Source: Atherix ibis
Lineage: Eukaryota > Arthropoda > Insecta > Diptera > Athericidae
NCBI GenBank assembly: GCA_958298945.1
Contig: OY282605.1
Coordinates: 4,611,811 to 4,675,810, forward strand
Direction: 5' to 3'
DNA length: 64,000 nucleotides
Numbering within the stretch: the first letter of the stretch is position 1; every line of letters starts with the position of its first letter. The notes under the pieces were generated by a model, which was given only the letters and a program-made list of their open reading frames with translations, was not told the DNA's origin and ran no database searches. This document shows positions 33,715-44,154 of the stretch, piece by piece. The position numbers and the translations under genes are program-made.

Positions 33715-34590
33715 CGAGGTCTGTTCATAAAGTATCGCGAATTTAGAATTTCCGCGGGTTACGTATATTCGATTTTCAATTTTTTGTGGCGTTATGTTGG
33801 TACTCATGTCTCTCACTTATGCCGAAAAGTTCGGCCATTTTGAATGTTCAGTTAACTTTTGACAGCTGCTTTGCTTGCAAGTATTTTGGCTCGTCTTCGA
33901 TTTTTGCGCATTTTTTGACCAAAAACAGAATCGCATTAACAAATTTGCTCCAGAGGCTCATTACTGGTGACGAATCTAGGTTTATGGTTATGACGTGGAA
34001 ACCAAAGCTCAATCATCCCAATGGAAGCTGGAGCACGAGCCAAGACCGAAAAAAGCGCGCCAAGTTTGGTCGAATGTGAAGGTTTTGTTTACAGTTTTCT
34101 TCGATTACAGGGCTATGGTGCATCATGAGTTCTTGCCACAGGGTAGAACGGCCAATAAGGAATATTACCTGCAAGTTATACGTAAGTTGCGCCAAGTTAT
34201 CCGCCAGAAACGCCCGGATTTGTGGAAGAACAAAAATTGGCTTTTCTACCATGATAACGCCCTTACTCACGCATCGTTGTTTGTGCGTGAATTTTTGGCC
34301 AAAAACAACACACTAATAATGCTGCAGTCATCTTAGTCCGCAGATCTGGCCCCCCTGTGTTTTTTTCTTGTCCCCTAAACAGATTCTTTGATCCATTTTT
34401 TGGAATGGGCAAAATCGAAGACGAGCCAAAACACGTTCAAGCCAAAAATTAACTGAACATTCAAAATGGGCGAACTTGTCGGCATAAGTGACAGACATGA
34501 GTACCAACATAACACCACAAAAAAATTGAAAAACGAATAAACGTAACCCACCGAAATTCAAAATTCGCGATACTTTATGAACAGACCTGG
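33715..34590 (+). mobile_element. mariner M2a, fold-back rearranged copy
   Basis: Ends CGAGGTCTGTTCATAAAGTA and its inverse, flanked by TA. Transposase pieces: RLITGDESRF, ALFHDNALTHASL-like (YHDNALTHASL), NNTLIM. The right end is not the normal 3' end: from about 34375 to 34590 it is an inverted copy of the 5' end and early coding region (33715-33905), so the copy is a partial palindrome. Not able to make transposase. Confidence 0.83.
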
Positions 34591-34685
34591 TATATTGTAT
34601 TAATTAATATTTTTGGTTGAGCAAATTAACTAGCAATAATTTTTTTCACATGCATGTACCGTACTACGAATTTGGTTCATTAAAT

Positions 34686-36527
34686 TTAAAACCAGTTAGG
34701 AATATTATCACTAAAATCTTTTTGATTCGGTAGTGCTGTGCATGGACGCTGTTGTCTCCAAAATTCTTGTCGTTTATTAAGAAATTCAACAGCATCCTTA
34801 GCCAAAGCTGATATATTTTCAGTATTTGTATCGGCCCTTTTTAAATTTGGATGTTTTAATAAATTTTCTAGATACTCTTTATCAACACATAATTCACCAA
34901 GAAGTTTTCTACAATTTTTCTTTTCAATATCAATTTTAGCCGTTTTTCTACCAGAAGATTTTGTGCTTGCCGCAGACTTTGGCGGAATTGATTTAATGTT
35001 TTTTCTTGTCTGTTTCGAAGATAAATTTTGATCTGGAGTGGCGCCAATTGTATTTTCGATAGCCTCTTGGGTCTTTTGTACTCCTAACCGAAAGGAAGCT
35101 AATTCCGGACGAAGTCGCAATCCTCGATGAAAGAACATTAAGCTTTGTTCGAACTGTCCAAGAAAATAAAGTGATTCTGCTTTTTGATAAATTGCTCGAA
35201 TACTGTTTTTGTCTACTGTAAGAGCAGTTTCAGCATCCTTAAGAGCTTTATCAGCTTCCCCCAGTAAAAGGTAACATTTGCTGCGTGATACCAATGCATT
35301 CACATCATTCAAATTAATTTCCAAAGCCTATAAAATAAAAGAAAATATTTTATTTCTCATAATTTCAAATATTTTTATTTAATTTTTCAATTGTGTTTTA
35401 AAAAATTAAAATTTCAATAAAATTGTTTGCCTTCCTTCGAAATAAATAACATTGCATTGTCGATATTGCCATTTTTGATTTCTTTAAGGCCCAAAGCTAT
35501 TAAAGATCCTGCATCTGCCTCATCAGGAATGAGCAGAGCTTGATTACGGTCTTGTTTCCTTTTCAGTTTTAGACTCTGTTTGATATCATAACTGCCAGCA
35601 CTTACTGCTGCCGCTCTATCCTTATCGGTGTACAATTCATCGAAATAATTTTTTGGACGGCGTTTTTTTTTTACTTCTGTATCAGGTCGATTGCTTAGTC
35701 TAGAGCGTCGTCCTGTTTTATCACTACTTTCAGAAATGGATGGTTGTCTTGGAGGAGGTGGCCTATATATACTTCTTTTGGGCAATTCTTCCTCGTCTTC
35801 GGTTTTTAATCCAACACGTACAAAACTTTGAAGGATCTCAGCTTCTTTATCGGGTCCCAAAATATCACAAACTGCACGTTTAGACATTTTTTTAAATAAA
35901 TTTTCTGAATTTTTCTTAGACAATTAAAGAAAATATGGTAAAAAAAATTTCAAAGATGACTAAAAATTCATGACCACTTAGATTGTGTAAACGAAAATTA
36001 GGTATCGAAATGAACACTTATTTTTCTGGTCGTTGTCCGGGGAACACTCTATGGAGAATCGATTCTCAACTTAAAATATTCGCTTTTGTTTTCATGAAAA
36101 TAAATCTACATATATGATTTATTGAATTTTTATTGAATTGGTTGTTGCCCACTTTGAGTTGCATATGTGTTAATATGTGAATGCATATAGTATAAAATAA
36201 TAAAGAGTTTTTCTTTTCATAAGAGAGATAGTTATAGAGAAAAGAGAATATATTGGAGAGATAGTTGCTTCGTTTTTATTTTTATTTTAACAGTATTAAA
36301 TATTTTGAGAAATTAAAAATTAAATTATTAAAAAAAATTTTTGTAATATTTTTTAATCGTTTGATTTGTTTTTAATCGTTTAATTAGCTTTCACTCACCT
36401 GTTTATATCCGTTTAAAGCTTTAGCATAGTTGCGAACTTTCATGTGATTGTTAGCTTGGTCACAAAGTAGCTTTATTTTAGTTTCTTGCAGGTCTAATGG
36501 ATCAACTTTCGGTTTTTGTCTTGGCAT
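34686..36527 (-). CDS. TPR protein, TTC25/ODAD4-like (outer dynein arm docking)
   Basis: In animals ODAD4/TTC25 is part of the complex that docks outer dynein arms to axonemal doublets; in a fly it would act in sperm or sensory cilia (inference). Exon A 36399-36527 (MPRQKPKVDPLDLQE...) joins exon C 34686-35327 in phase 0, 256 residues. TPRs: AKALNGYKQALEINLND, SRSKCYLLLGEADKALKDAE and AESLYFLGQFEQSLMFFHRG, followed by RPELASFRLGVQKTQEAI, LLGELCVDKEYLENLL and FLNKRQEFWRQQRP, all as in TTC25. It ends at NIPNWF, much shorter than vertebrate TTC25, which continues with more TPRs. A second candidate first exon lies in the intron (35435-35923). Confidence 0.82.
35414..35923 (-). CDS. candidate alternative first exon of the TPR gene, or separate small ORF
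   Basis: Open frame of 169 codons starting MSKKNSENLFKKMSKRAVC, inside the intron of the TPR gene on the same strand. It is rich in Arg/Lys/Pro in the middle (YRPPPPRQPS, KKKRRPKNYF) and ends with a perfect first TPR helix (LGLKEIKNGNIDNAMLFISK). Joined at 35435 to exon C it would complete a TPR just as exon A does. However, the base after 35435 is GAAGGC, not GT, so the splice donor is absent or non-canonical; unspliced, the frame stops six codons later at 35414. A start at the second Met (35887) is equally likely. Confidence 0.6.
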   Translation of the reverse strand: MSKKNSENLFKKMSKRAVCDILGPDKEAEILQSFVRVGLKTEDEEELPKRSIYRPPPPRQPSISESSDKTGRRSRLSNRPDTEVKKKRRPKNYFDELYTDKDRAAAVSAGSYDIKQSLKLKRKQDRNQALLIPDEADAGSLIALGLKEIKNGNIDNAMLFISKEGKQFY

Positions 36528-36819
36528 GACTTTTATGGGATAATTTCCTATAAAATATAAATGGAAACATTATTTTAAATATAAATTTGAGTTGTCTTTT
36601 ATAAAAAATTAAATATTTTTGAAATATTATTTTTTCTTTTAATAATATTTTTTTTCCTCACTTCTAAATATTAGTAAATTTGTTCGCAATTGCAATTTTT
36701 AAATATAGGAGTTTGTATATGTATACATTTATTTTTTAATGTGATTAACTAATTACTCATATCAATAAAATAGTCAATATTCGTAATTGAAAAGGATATA
36801 TTCCTCAATAAATGTATAT
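36528..36819. other. 5' flank of the TPR gene
   Basis: AT-rich; probable promoter region. No motif assigned. Confidence 0.4.
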
Positions 36820-37350
36820 CTTTAGCGATGAGGCTCATTTCTCGCTCGGTGGGTACGTCAATAACTAAAATTACCACATATGGAGAACTCTAGAAACCTA
36901 TAAGTGATTGGGGAGAAGCTATTGTATATACGGAAACTATCCTGGGAGCATTTTGGTCTGAAGTTGTTTTTGGGCCCGTCTTTCTTTGAAAAAGAAAGGA
37001 GAAAAGATCGTATCCATTAATTCTGAGCGCTATGGCTGAATTATAACCGAATTTTTTGGTCTGAACTTGAAGACTTTAATGTGGGTCATATGTGGTTTAA
37101 ACAAGATGGCGCCATAAGCAACACAACATGACAAATTTTTGGTGATGTCAATTTGCCTCTAAGATCCTGAAATTTGATGCAGTTGCTCTTTCTTTTTGTA
37201 AAAATATGAAAAAACTCGTGTTTGGACAGACAAACCTCAAACTTTGGAGTATTTTAAAACCAACATCTCCCAAGTACTGGTCAAATTCCAGCAAAAAAAA
37301 CAGCGAAGAAATCATCAAAAATTATCACCCCAATGGAAAATTAATTTCTT
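36820..37350 (+). mobile_element. decayed Tc1/mariner-superfamily transposase remnant
   Basis: IFSDEAHFSLGGYVN at 36822, as in the F1 family, followed by out-of-frame pieces (NSERYG, WFKQDGA-like at 37095, LVKFQQKK). No ends recognised. Confidence 0.6.
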
Positions 37351-37479
37351 ATCATATATACTGAAAAAAGATCTTCTAATTAAAATGAAAAATCTTAAAC
37401 TCATTAACTACTAAAATTGATTTTAATATCATTACAGATAACATAACATATAATCTTATGTTGTGGCACCAACGATATA

Positions 37480-37535
37480 CGAGGTCTGTTCAAAAATATC
37501 GCGCAGGTTGTTCTAAATTACATATATTCAGAAAT
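37480..37535 (+). repeat. solo end fragment of mariner family M2 (M2b)
   Basis: CGAGGTCTGTTCAAAAATATC matches the outer end of M2c 350 bp downstream. No interior or opposite end follows. Confidence 0.7.
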
Positions 37536-37832
37536 GACGCGTTTATTAGCTAAATTGGTCAAAATTTTATTAGATTTTTCACCATAGACAATTTCTATAG
37601 CAAATCATTTTCGAATTTAAAACGTAATTACTTTATTTATTCACCATTTTTACATTATTCGAATTATAAAAATCTTGTTGAATTAGAATTATTTTTCAGG
37701 AGTAATAAAAGTGAAGGCAAGTTTAAAAAAATATTTATATTGAACTACTATAAATTCTAAGTTAAATTTTTCTAATTCAATTTTTTTTATAGAATCTATG
37801 TTTTAAATACAAAATTTCACAGTTTGTACATA

Positions 37833-39137
37833 CGAGGTCTGTTCAAAAAGTATCGCGAATTTTGAATTTCCGCAGGTTACGTATATTCGATTTTCGATTT
37901 TTTTTTTGGCTTTATGTTGGTAATCATGTCTCTCACTTATGCCGACAAGTTCGGCCATTTTGAATGTTCAGTTAATTTTTAGCTTGAACGTGTTTTGGCT
38001 CGTCTTCGATTTTTGCCCATTCCAAAAAATTAATCAAAGGATCTGTATCAAATTTTGTGTGAAAAACAAAATTAATTGCGCGGACGCATTCCGAATGTTG
38101 ACTGTGGCATATTGTGAAGGTACCTTGGACCGCAGCAACGTTTATCCGTGGTAAAAAATGCTCTCAGAGGGCCGAGAAGATGTGAACGACGTAAAGCGTG
38201 CCGGACGCCCGAGCACGTCAACAACAGACGAAAACATTGATGAAGTGAAGAAAATATTATTGGCCAATCGTCGAATCGCCGTTAGAGAAGTTGCTGAAGA
38301 CTTAAACATATCGATTGGCTCGTGCCATTCGATTTTTACCAATGATTTTGTCGTAAGACGGGTCGCCGCAAAAGTTGTACCGAAATTGTTCAATTTCGAC
38401 CAAAAACAGCATCGCATTCACATTGCTAAGGATCTGTTGGACTCTGTCCGCGATGACCCAAATTTGCTCCAGAGGATCATAACTGGTGACGAATCATGGG
38501 TTCATGGTTATGACGTGGAAACCAAAGCTCAATCATCCCAATGGAAGCTGCCGCACGAGCCAAGATCGAAAAAAGCGCGCCAAGTTCGGTCGAATGTGAA
38601 GGTTTTGCATACAGTTTTCTTTTATTGCAGGGGCGTGGTGTATTATGAGTTCTTGCCACAGGGTAGAACGGTCAATAAATAATATTACCTGCAAGTTATG
38701 CGCAAGCTGCGCGAAGCAATCCTCCAGAAACGCCAGGATTTGTGGAAGAACAAAAATTGGCTTTTATACCATGATAACGCCCCTGCACACGCATCGTTGC
38801 TTGTGCGTGAATTTTTGGCCAAAAACAACACACTTATAATGCCGCAGCCACCGTATTCCCCAGATCTGGCCCCTGTAACTTTTTCTTGCTCCCGAAACTG
38901 AAGAGCCCCATGAAAGAAGGACGCTACGCTACAATTGAGGAGATAAAGACGGTATCAAAGGAGGAGCTGAATAAGATCACAAAAAAAATGATTTTTTGAA
39001 GTCCTTTGAACGTTGGCACAAGTGTATAATATCTGGTGGGGATTACTTTGAAGGGGAGAAAATAGATATTCATGAATAAATAAATAATTTTTGAAAAAAA
39101 AAACACAAAATTTGCGATACTTTTTGAACAGACCTCG
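37833..39137 (+). mobile_element. mariner (DD34D) copy M2c, nearly full length, inactive
   Basis: Inverted ends CGAGGTCTGTTCAAAAAGTA, TA flanks, about 1305 bp, the normal mariner length. Transposase from about 38060: CIKFCVKNKINCADAFRML, AGRPSTSTTDEN, IITGDESWVHGYD, LLYHDNAPAHASLL and PPYSPDLAP; 34 residues between the last two Asp positions in the family pattern. Stops near 38155 and 38682, and a small deletion after SPDLAP that removes the final catalytic Asp, inactivate it. The best-preserved of five M2 copies in the window. Confidence 0.92.
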
Positions 39138-39974
39138 TATTGGGGAAGACATGAAAATCATATTGTAACCACAAAGCAGGGTACAAAATGCTTTGCATCT
39201 TTTATTAGTTTTAATATAATTAAAAATGATTTATGAATTTTGTAAATGAAATTTCAAAACAAAAACAATATTGCATGTCAATTAACGCATTTGCCGTTCT
39301 GCAGAACTCCTTTACTCTTATAAACTCAAACTACAATAAAAACTTATGACAAGAGAACTAAGGAGGTGGTAACTTATATGATGGATAACAGACAATAAGC
39401 ATTTCTTGACGACAACTGTTTTTGATATTCTTCTTTTTTAACAAAATATGTATGTACGAGAACGTATGAATACCATAAGACAAACCATATTGTAAATATT
39501 CTACAACCCTAACAATATTCTGATTGACATGCAAATATTATGTGGCACAATTTTTGATTATATCGGATTTAAGAAAGTTTGTTTGTTGAAAATGTCGACA
39601 TCAATTTATTCAAAACTTTTATCATCGAAATATACATATATTTTTGTCAGTTTATTTATAAGTTTTGCATATAATATTGTAATTTATGGTTGATTCGATA
39701 AAACATTATCTACAATTAGTCAAAATGTGAATTTAATATGTATTTAACAATTTTGTTTTTCACGTAAAATTAAGTGTATGTATTTCTATATAAATAAATA
39801 AACATTTTTATGCTGAAAGTTGATATAAAAAATATTCCATTTGATACTATTTATAATAATTTCATATGGTAATTATTGTCTATAGAAATTTCGTAAATGT
39901 CAGATTAACAATGTAATTTCATCAAATCAGTAAATATAAGAATTTAGGAACGAGTAGATTTATATAAAAGTAAT
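39138..39974. other. AT-rich region, nothing assigned
   Basis: No coding similarity, repeat family or RNA gene recognised. Confidence 0.5.
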
Positions 39975-40725
39975 AATTAACGTGAAGGGTTAGAGTGAGT
40001 GTCCTTACTTGTTAATAGGTAATCCTAAAGGATATTTTTGAATTCATAGTGGATAACAATTTTACGGACATAAAAAAGAGCGTCGATAATTTTACGAAAT
40101 ATTTTTAATTCAAGGCATTGGTTTTAATGGGAATTAGAAGGGTTAGGAGGACCCCAGAGTTCTAGTCCGTAAGTTCAGTTGCGTTTCAGTAGTGCATTGT
40201 ATAAAAGTACTTTGCTGTGTATAATAAGCTTAGAATATTTATCTAAGTTCAGTTTTAGGTACCGAACTTCAGTGTATCGAGGTACGCATTTTGCTGCCAT
40301 GAAGATATATAAGAGAATATGGTTCATGGAAGAGTGCAAAGGTTACGTGGACACATTTGTGTTCGTTCACTTTCACTCTTCACTTGATAAAAAAGTTCTG
40401 GAGGATTTGAATATGGGTTTGAGGAATTTAGGAAGCAAGTTTGAAGTTTTCGCTAGATGCAAGATAGGCCATATCATTTGCATGTACTGTAAACTTTGGT
40501 ATTATGACAGACTGGAACATAGAAATATTGTAAAGGATAGGTCCAAATATTCTACCCTGTAGAACACCAGCGAATATCAGAGAGGTACTCAGTAGTTAGT
40601 TAGCTTCATTTACTTGGAATTATCGGGTGGAAAGAATTGGTTTTAGGACTAGGAAATAGGTGGATGGAAGGATCTTCTTTAGCTGTCAGATTAATCCCGG
40701 ATGTCAGACTCTATCAAAAGTTTGG
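39975..40725 (-). mobile_element. jockey-like LINE fragment
   Basis: Minus-strand peptides in order: FDRV then stop then HPGLI (the motif AFDRVWHPGLI with Trp mutated to stop), a GPILYNI-type block (FGPILYNISMF), the FADD box degraded to VHANDMA, RYLKLNLDKYSKL, YNALLKRN, YGLELWG and KIFRKIIDALFYVRK. This is the RT and C-terminal region of a jockey-type element, broken by many stops. Confidence 0.75.
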
Positions 40726-40731
40726 CTTATA

Positions 40732-41141
40732 TAGGGTTTTCGAATAAGAGTGATATGATTTCTTTAAAAAAAAAACACACACTATTGTTAAGGAAATTCA
40801 AATGTTTTTCATTTAATGTGAAGTACAATCGATACAATTAAGTTCTGAATTTAGGTGAATGTAATGGGTGTTCATGAATAATTTGTGGATTTTCTTCGCA
40901 CCAGAATCGACAGTTTTGTTTATTTATCGCACCACTCAGATGAAAGTGAGCCTCATCGGAGAAGATGATTTTCTTCAAAAAATCGGTATCGTTTTCAAGT
41001 TGTTCCAAGACAATTTGCAAACGGTGTTCTTATGTATATCTCTGTATGATAATATTGTAAACATTAAAGATAGATCATGACATATCACAAATGGCCAAAA
41101 TGTCACTTAGAAATCATATCACTCTTATTGGAAAACCCTAT
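40732..41141 (-). mobile_element. short non-autonomous Tc1/mariner derivative
   Basis: About 410 bp with inverted ends of about 31 bp (TAGGGTTTTCGAATAAGAGT and its complement near 41110-41141). The interior keeps a transposase fragment on the minus strand (FLKKIIFSDEAHFHLSGAIN). It abuts the LINE fragment at its left. Deletion derivative of an autonomous element. Confidence 0.72.
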
Positions 41142-42439
41142 ATCAATTAAAAAAAATTTATAATTGAAAATGATTTATTATAAATTGTATATTATTGCAA
41201 AATATTGAATTGAACAATAAAAAACTAACAAATAAATATATTTTTTATAAATTTATAAAATAAAAGCATCCAAATATTTGACAGTATTTTTGATTGAAGG
41301 AATTTTATTAAAAATCTTATATAATAAATATTATTTTCAGTTTATTGGGAAATACTTTAACGTAATATGTTAGATATGAAGAAGAAATCAATTAAATTTT
41401 AACTTACAGTGAGCAAAAAGAAAATATTTTATCCAGTTTTTAGTTGAGTTTTGTAAATATTGTAATGTTCTCCTTTTTATTTAATATCTAGTTTTCATAA
41501 AAAACAACAATTCCAATTGGACTATATTCCAATAATTACTTTAATTTTAGCTCCTGAAGTATGCATAGATTTATTCGATTTCTTCATTTTTTTTAAATGA
41601 TACCTAAATGGAAAAAAATATCAGTTTTTTCTATCATTTTAGTTTATTTCTTTTATATTTACTAATTTATTTTATTTTTATTATTTCTCTTTTTATTCGA
41701 AATGTGTAATCATAAGAATATTAAATATAAGTTATGTTAAAAAAACTTTATGTATTTTTTAATCAAGTTATTTGAGAAAAAGTATTTTTTAAAACTATTT
41801 GAAATTCAAAAAAAATTAATATTATTAGTAATAAAAATGTTATAATTTTATTTATCACCTTTTAATTTTTAATTATATTAATTTATTATAATTACGACTT
41901 CTATTCACTTTATTGTATTGATTATTTTTTTTATACAATTTTCAATTATTTTTTTAAATTTATTTTTTATATATATTATTGAAATTAATTTTGACTAAAA
42001 GCATAAAATAAAGATAGTAGTTAATTTAGATTAAAAGCAGCACAAAGTTTGTTGAAATTTTTAATACTCGGTTTGACATAAATTTATAATATTTTTTTCA
42101 AATACAGTTTTGTGCATTTTATTTATAAACAACAGATAAAAGAGTTCTTTATTATCTAAAATATTTTATATTTTAAACAAATAGTATAGAACAATTGAGT
42201 AAAAAAAAATTGAGTACAATTGAGTAAACTTGAAGGTATCGCGTAGTTCTTCATGTTGTCGTGACTCCATCCAATATGAAACTAATCCTTTACTAATCAT
42301 GAAAGTATAATTTATCATAAAGTACCAACAAAGTTAATAAAGTAGAATTTTTTACTCAATGACATGCGCATCTTTAAAAAAATTTAAAAAAAAAAAACAA
42401 AACAAAAACCAAAAAAAAACCAAAAATTTAATAAACTAA
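41142..42439. other. AT-rich region, nothing assigned
   Basis: Long A/T runs and homopolymers, no gene or repeat family recognised. Ends in an A/C-rich stretch just before the small ORF. Confidence 0.5.
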
Positions 42440-42565
42440 ATGGCAAAAACCCAACAATTCAGGATGGAACCCGAAATAACGACAATTTGTTGGGCTCTCG
42501 TGGCTTGTTTGTATTTATTCGTGTTCGGTTTTTTCTATAAGTTTACATTATTGGTGCACGACTGA
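42440..42565 (+). CDS. candidate small ORF, 41-residue single-pass membrane peptide
   Basis: ATG GCA in a good insect context (ACTAAATGG) opens a 41-codon frame ending TGA at 42563. The peptide starts MAKTQQFRMEPEITT, then has a hydrophobic stretch of about 20 residues (ICWALVACLYLFVFGFFYKF) and ends TLLVHD. It looks like a micropeptide with one membrane helix. The ORF and the next 60 bases are clearly GC-richer than the surrounding DNA, as expected of a conserved or transcribed segment. I do not recognise the peptide. It is below usual gene-calling size, and random ORFs of this length are common, so this stays a candidate. Confidence 0.4.
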   Translation: MAKTQQFRMEPEITTICWALVACLYLFVFGFFYKFTLLVHD

Positions 42566-44154
42566 CTCCTTGCCAAGCTAGTTTATTTCCTTTTCCACAA
42601 AATAATAGCCTTTATATTAAACCAAAAATGAAAATAAACGAACAAATGAAAAATTGTTATAATAAAATAAAACAAACAAAATTACTCCGCACAATACCAT
42701 ATATGGGTGAAGGGATACAAATTATAACCACAAAGAAAAGTATAATATCTTTACAGAAAATGCCAGGATGTGATGTCTCCTTTTTTTTTTTTTAAGTTAA
42801 AGATCGATTAGAAAAGTTCGTTCTTCTTGAATCTTATAATAACAAAATTAATTTTAAGCATTGCTCAGTCTCAATATAGCCTAAGGTATTCAACAAAATA
42901 TAATAATAACGATAAAAGTATTCATAACCCTTTTGTAATAGGACTCCCCTTCCTATTGTGGTGGTTTTCTTATTCAAACAGATACTAATAAATCACAAAT
43001 TTGACATTACATTTTATGGTGAGGTAGTTTCTACTAATTCAATTTAATATAAACTCAGACATTTAAGCATTTAAATATATATAATATATCCTTTGAAATA
43101 TCACACAAAATTTATTTTATTCACTATAAAAATTACTTTTAGTTCACAACAAAAAAATTGACTTTATTGGTTATTCGTGTAGAATTTATCCATTTTTTAT
43201 ATTAATATTTATTAAGTATTTAAGGTTTACATTAGAAATATTATATGATTTTTTGTGTGGTTATTTAATGTGAAATCTTAAAGGAGTTTCGCTATATTTA
43301 ATTGAGCCCCACCTAATAAATAGTTTTTAGTATTTTGGTTTGTGGGTATAATAATTCTTATAATACAAAGTAATATTAAAACCACTTATACTCACCAATG
43401 AACGATTTACACTAGCTATTATATTCTTAGATATTATTTTTTGTTTTAGGAATATTTTCTTAAAAAAAATAGTCTTATCTTATTCAATTGAGTGTAAAAA
43501 TTTATATATATAAACCTATGCAACACATTTAAAACAAATATTGAACAGTTTAAAACAAATATTGATTATTATTGATTATATAGACTATAAATAAGCAAAG
43601 ATAAAAAATGGTAATGCAGAATATTTCCAATCAAACTTATACTAATTATTGATTATAGTTTTGAATCAATTAAACAAACTTTCTAAAAGGGGTACCACCA
43701 GCTTTTTAAAGTAACTTACGGCTCAGAGTATAGTCTAAATAAGGATCGACATGAAATATGTTCAATAAATCAGTTTTGTAGAATTTCACTTAAAAGTTTT
43801 GTAAGTATTCTGCCGGGGTGCATACAAAATCGGCAATACTGAGGAAAATTTAAGAAGCAAAAACAAATTACAATTAAAGTAATACAACAATATGATTTTT
43901 TTACTTTGGCTTATTTTTATAAATTCATCTAATACTTGTTAATAGGTAATCCTAAATGTAAATTTACAAGAATTTAGATTTTATGGTAAGAGTTGCGTGC
44001 AAAGAAATAATTTATGAATTAAGATTTGCTACATTTTGCATGCATAAACGAACATAGTCTAACTTTTGGTTAATAATACATATAGAGGGTTATCCAATTT
44101 GTGCTTTCGAAAGTAAAGTTAAATAAAATACACTTTAAGTTTTATTCCATTATA
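42566..44154. other. AT-rich region, possible minus-strand exon
   Basis: Mostly featureless AT-rich DNA. One 119-bp segment at 43720-43838 on the minus strand has good splice-like ends (TTTTCCTCAG before, GTAAGT after) and higher GC, but each frame has a stop within it. A 24-bp match to the LINE tail at 40009 occurs at 43934. Confidence 0.4.

Noticed and set aside
40008..43957. Repeated 24-mer ACTTGTTAATAGGTAATCCT at 40009 and 43934
   Set aside because: The first copy lies in the 3' tail of a LINE fragment, so the second is most simply a short piece of the same LINE.
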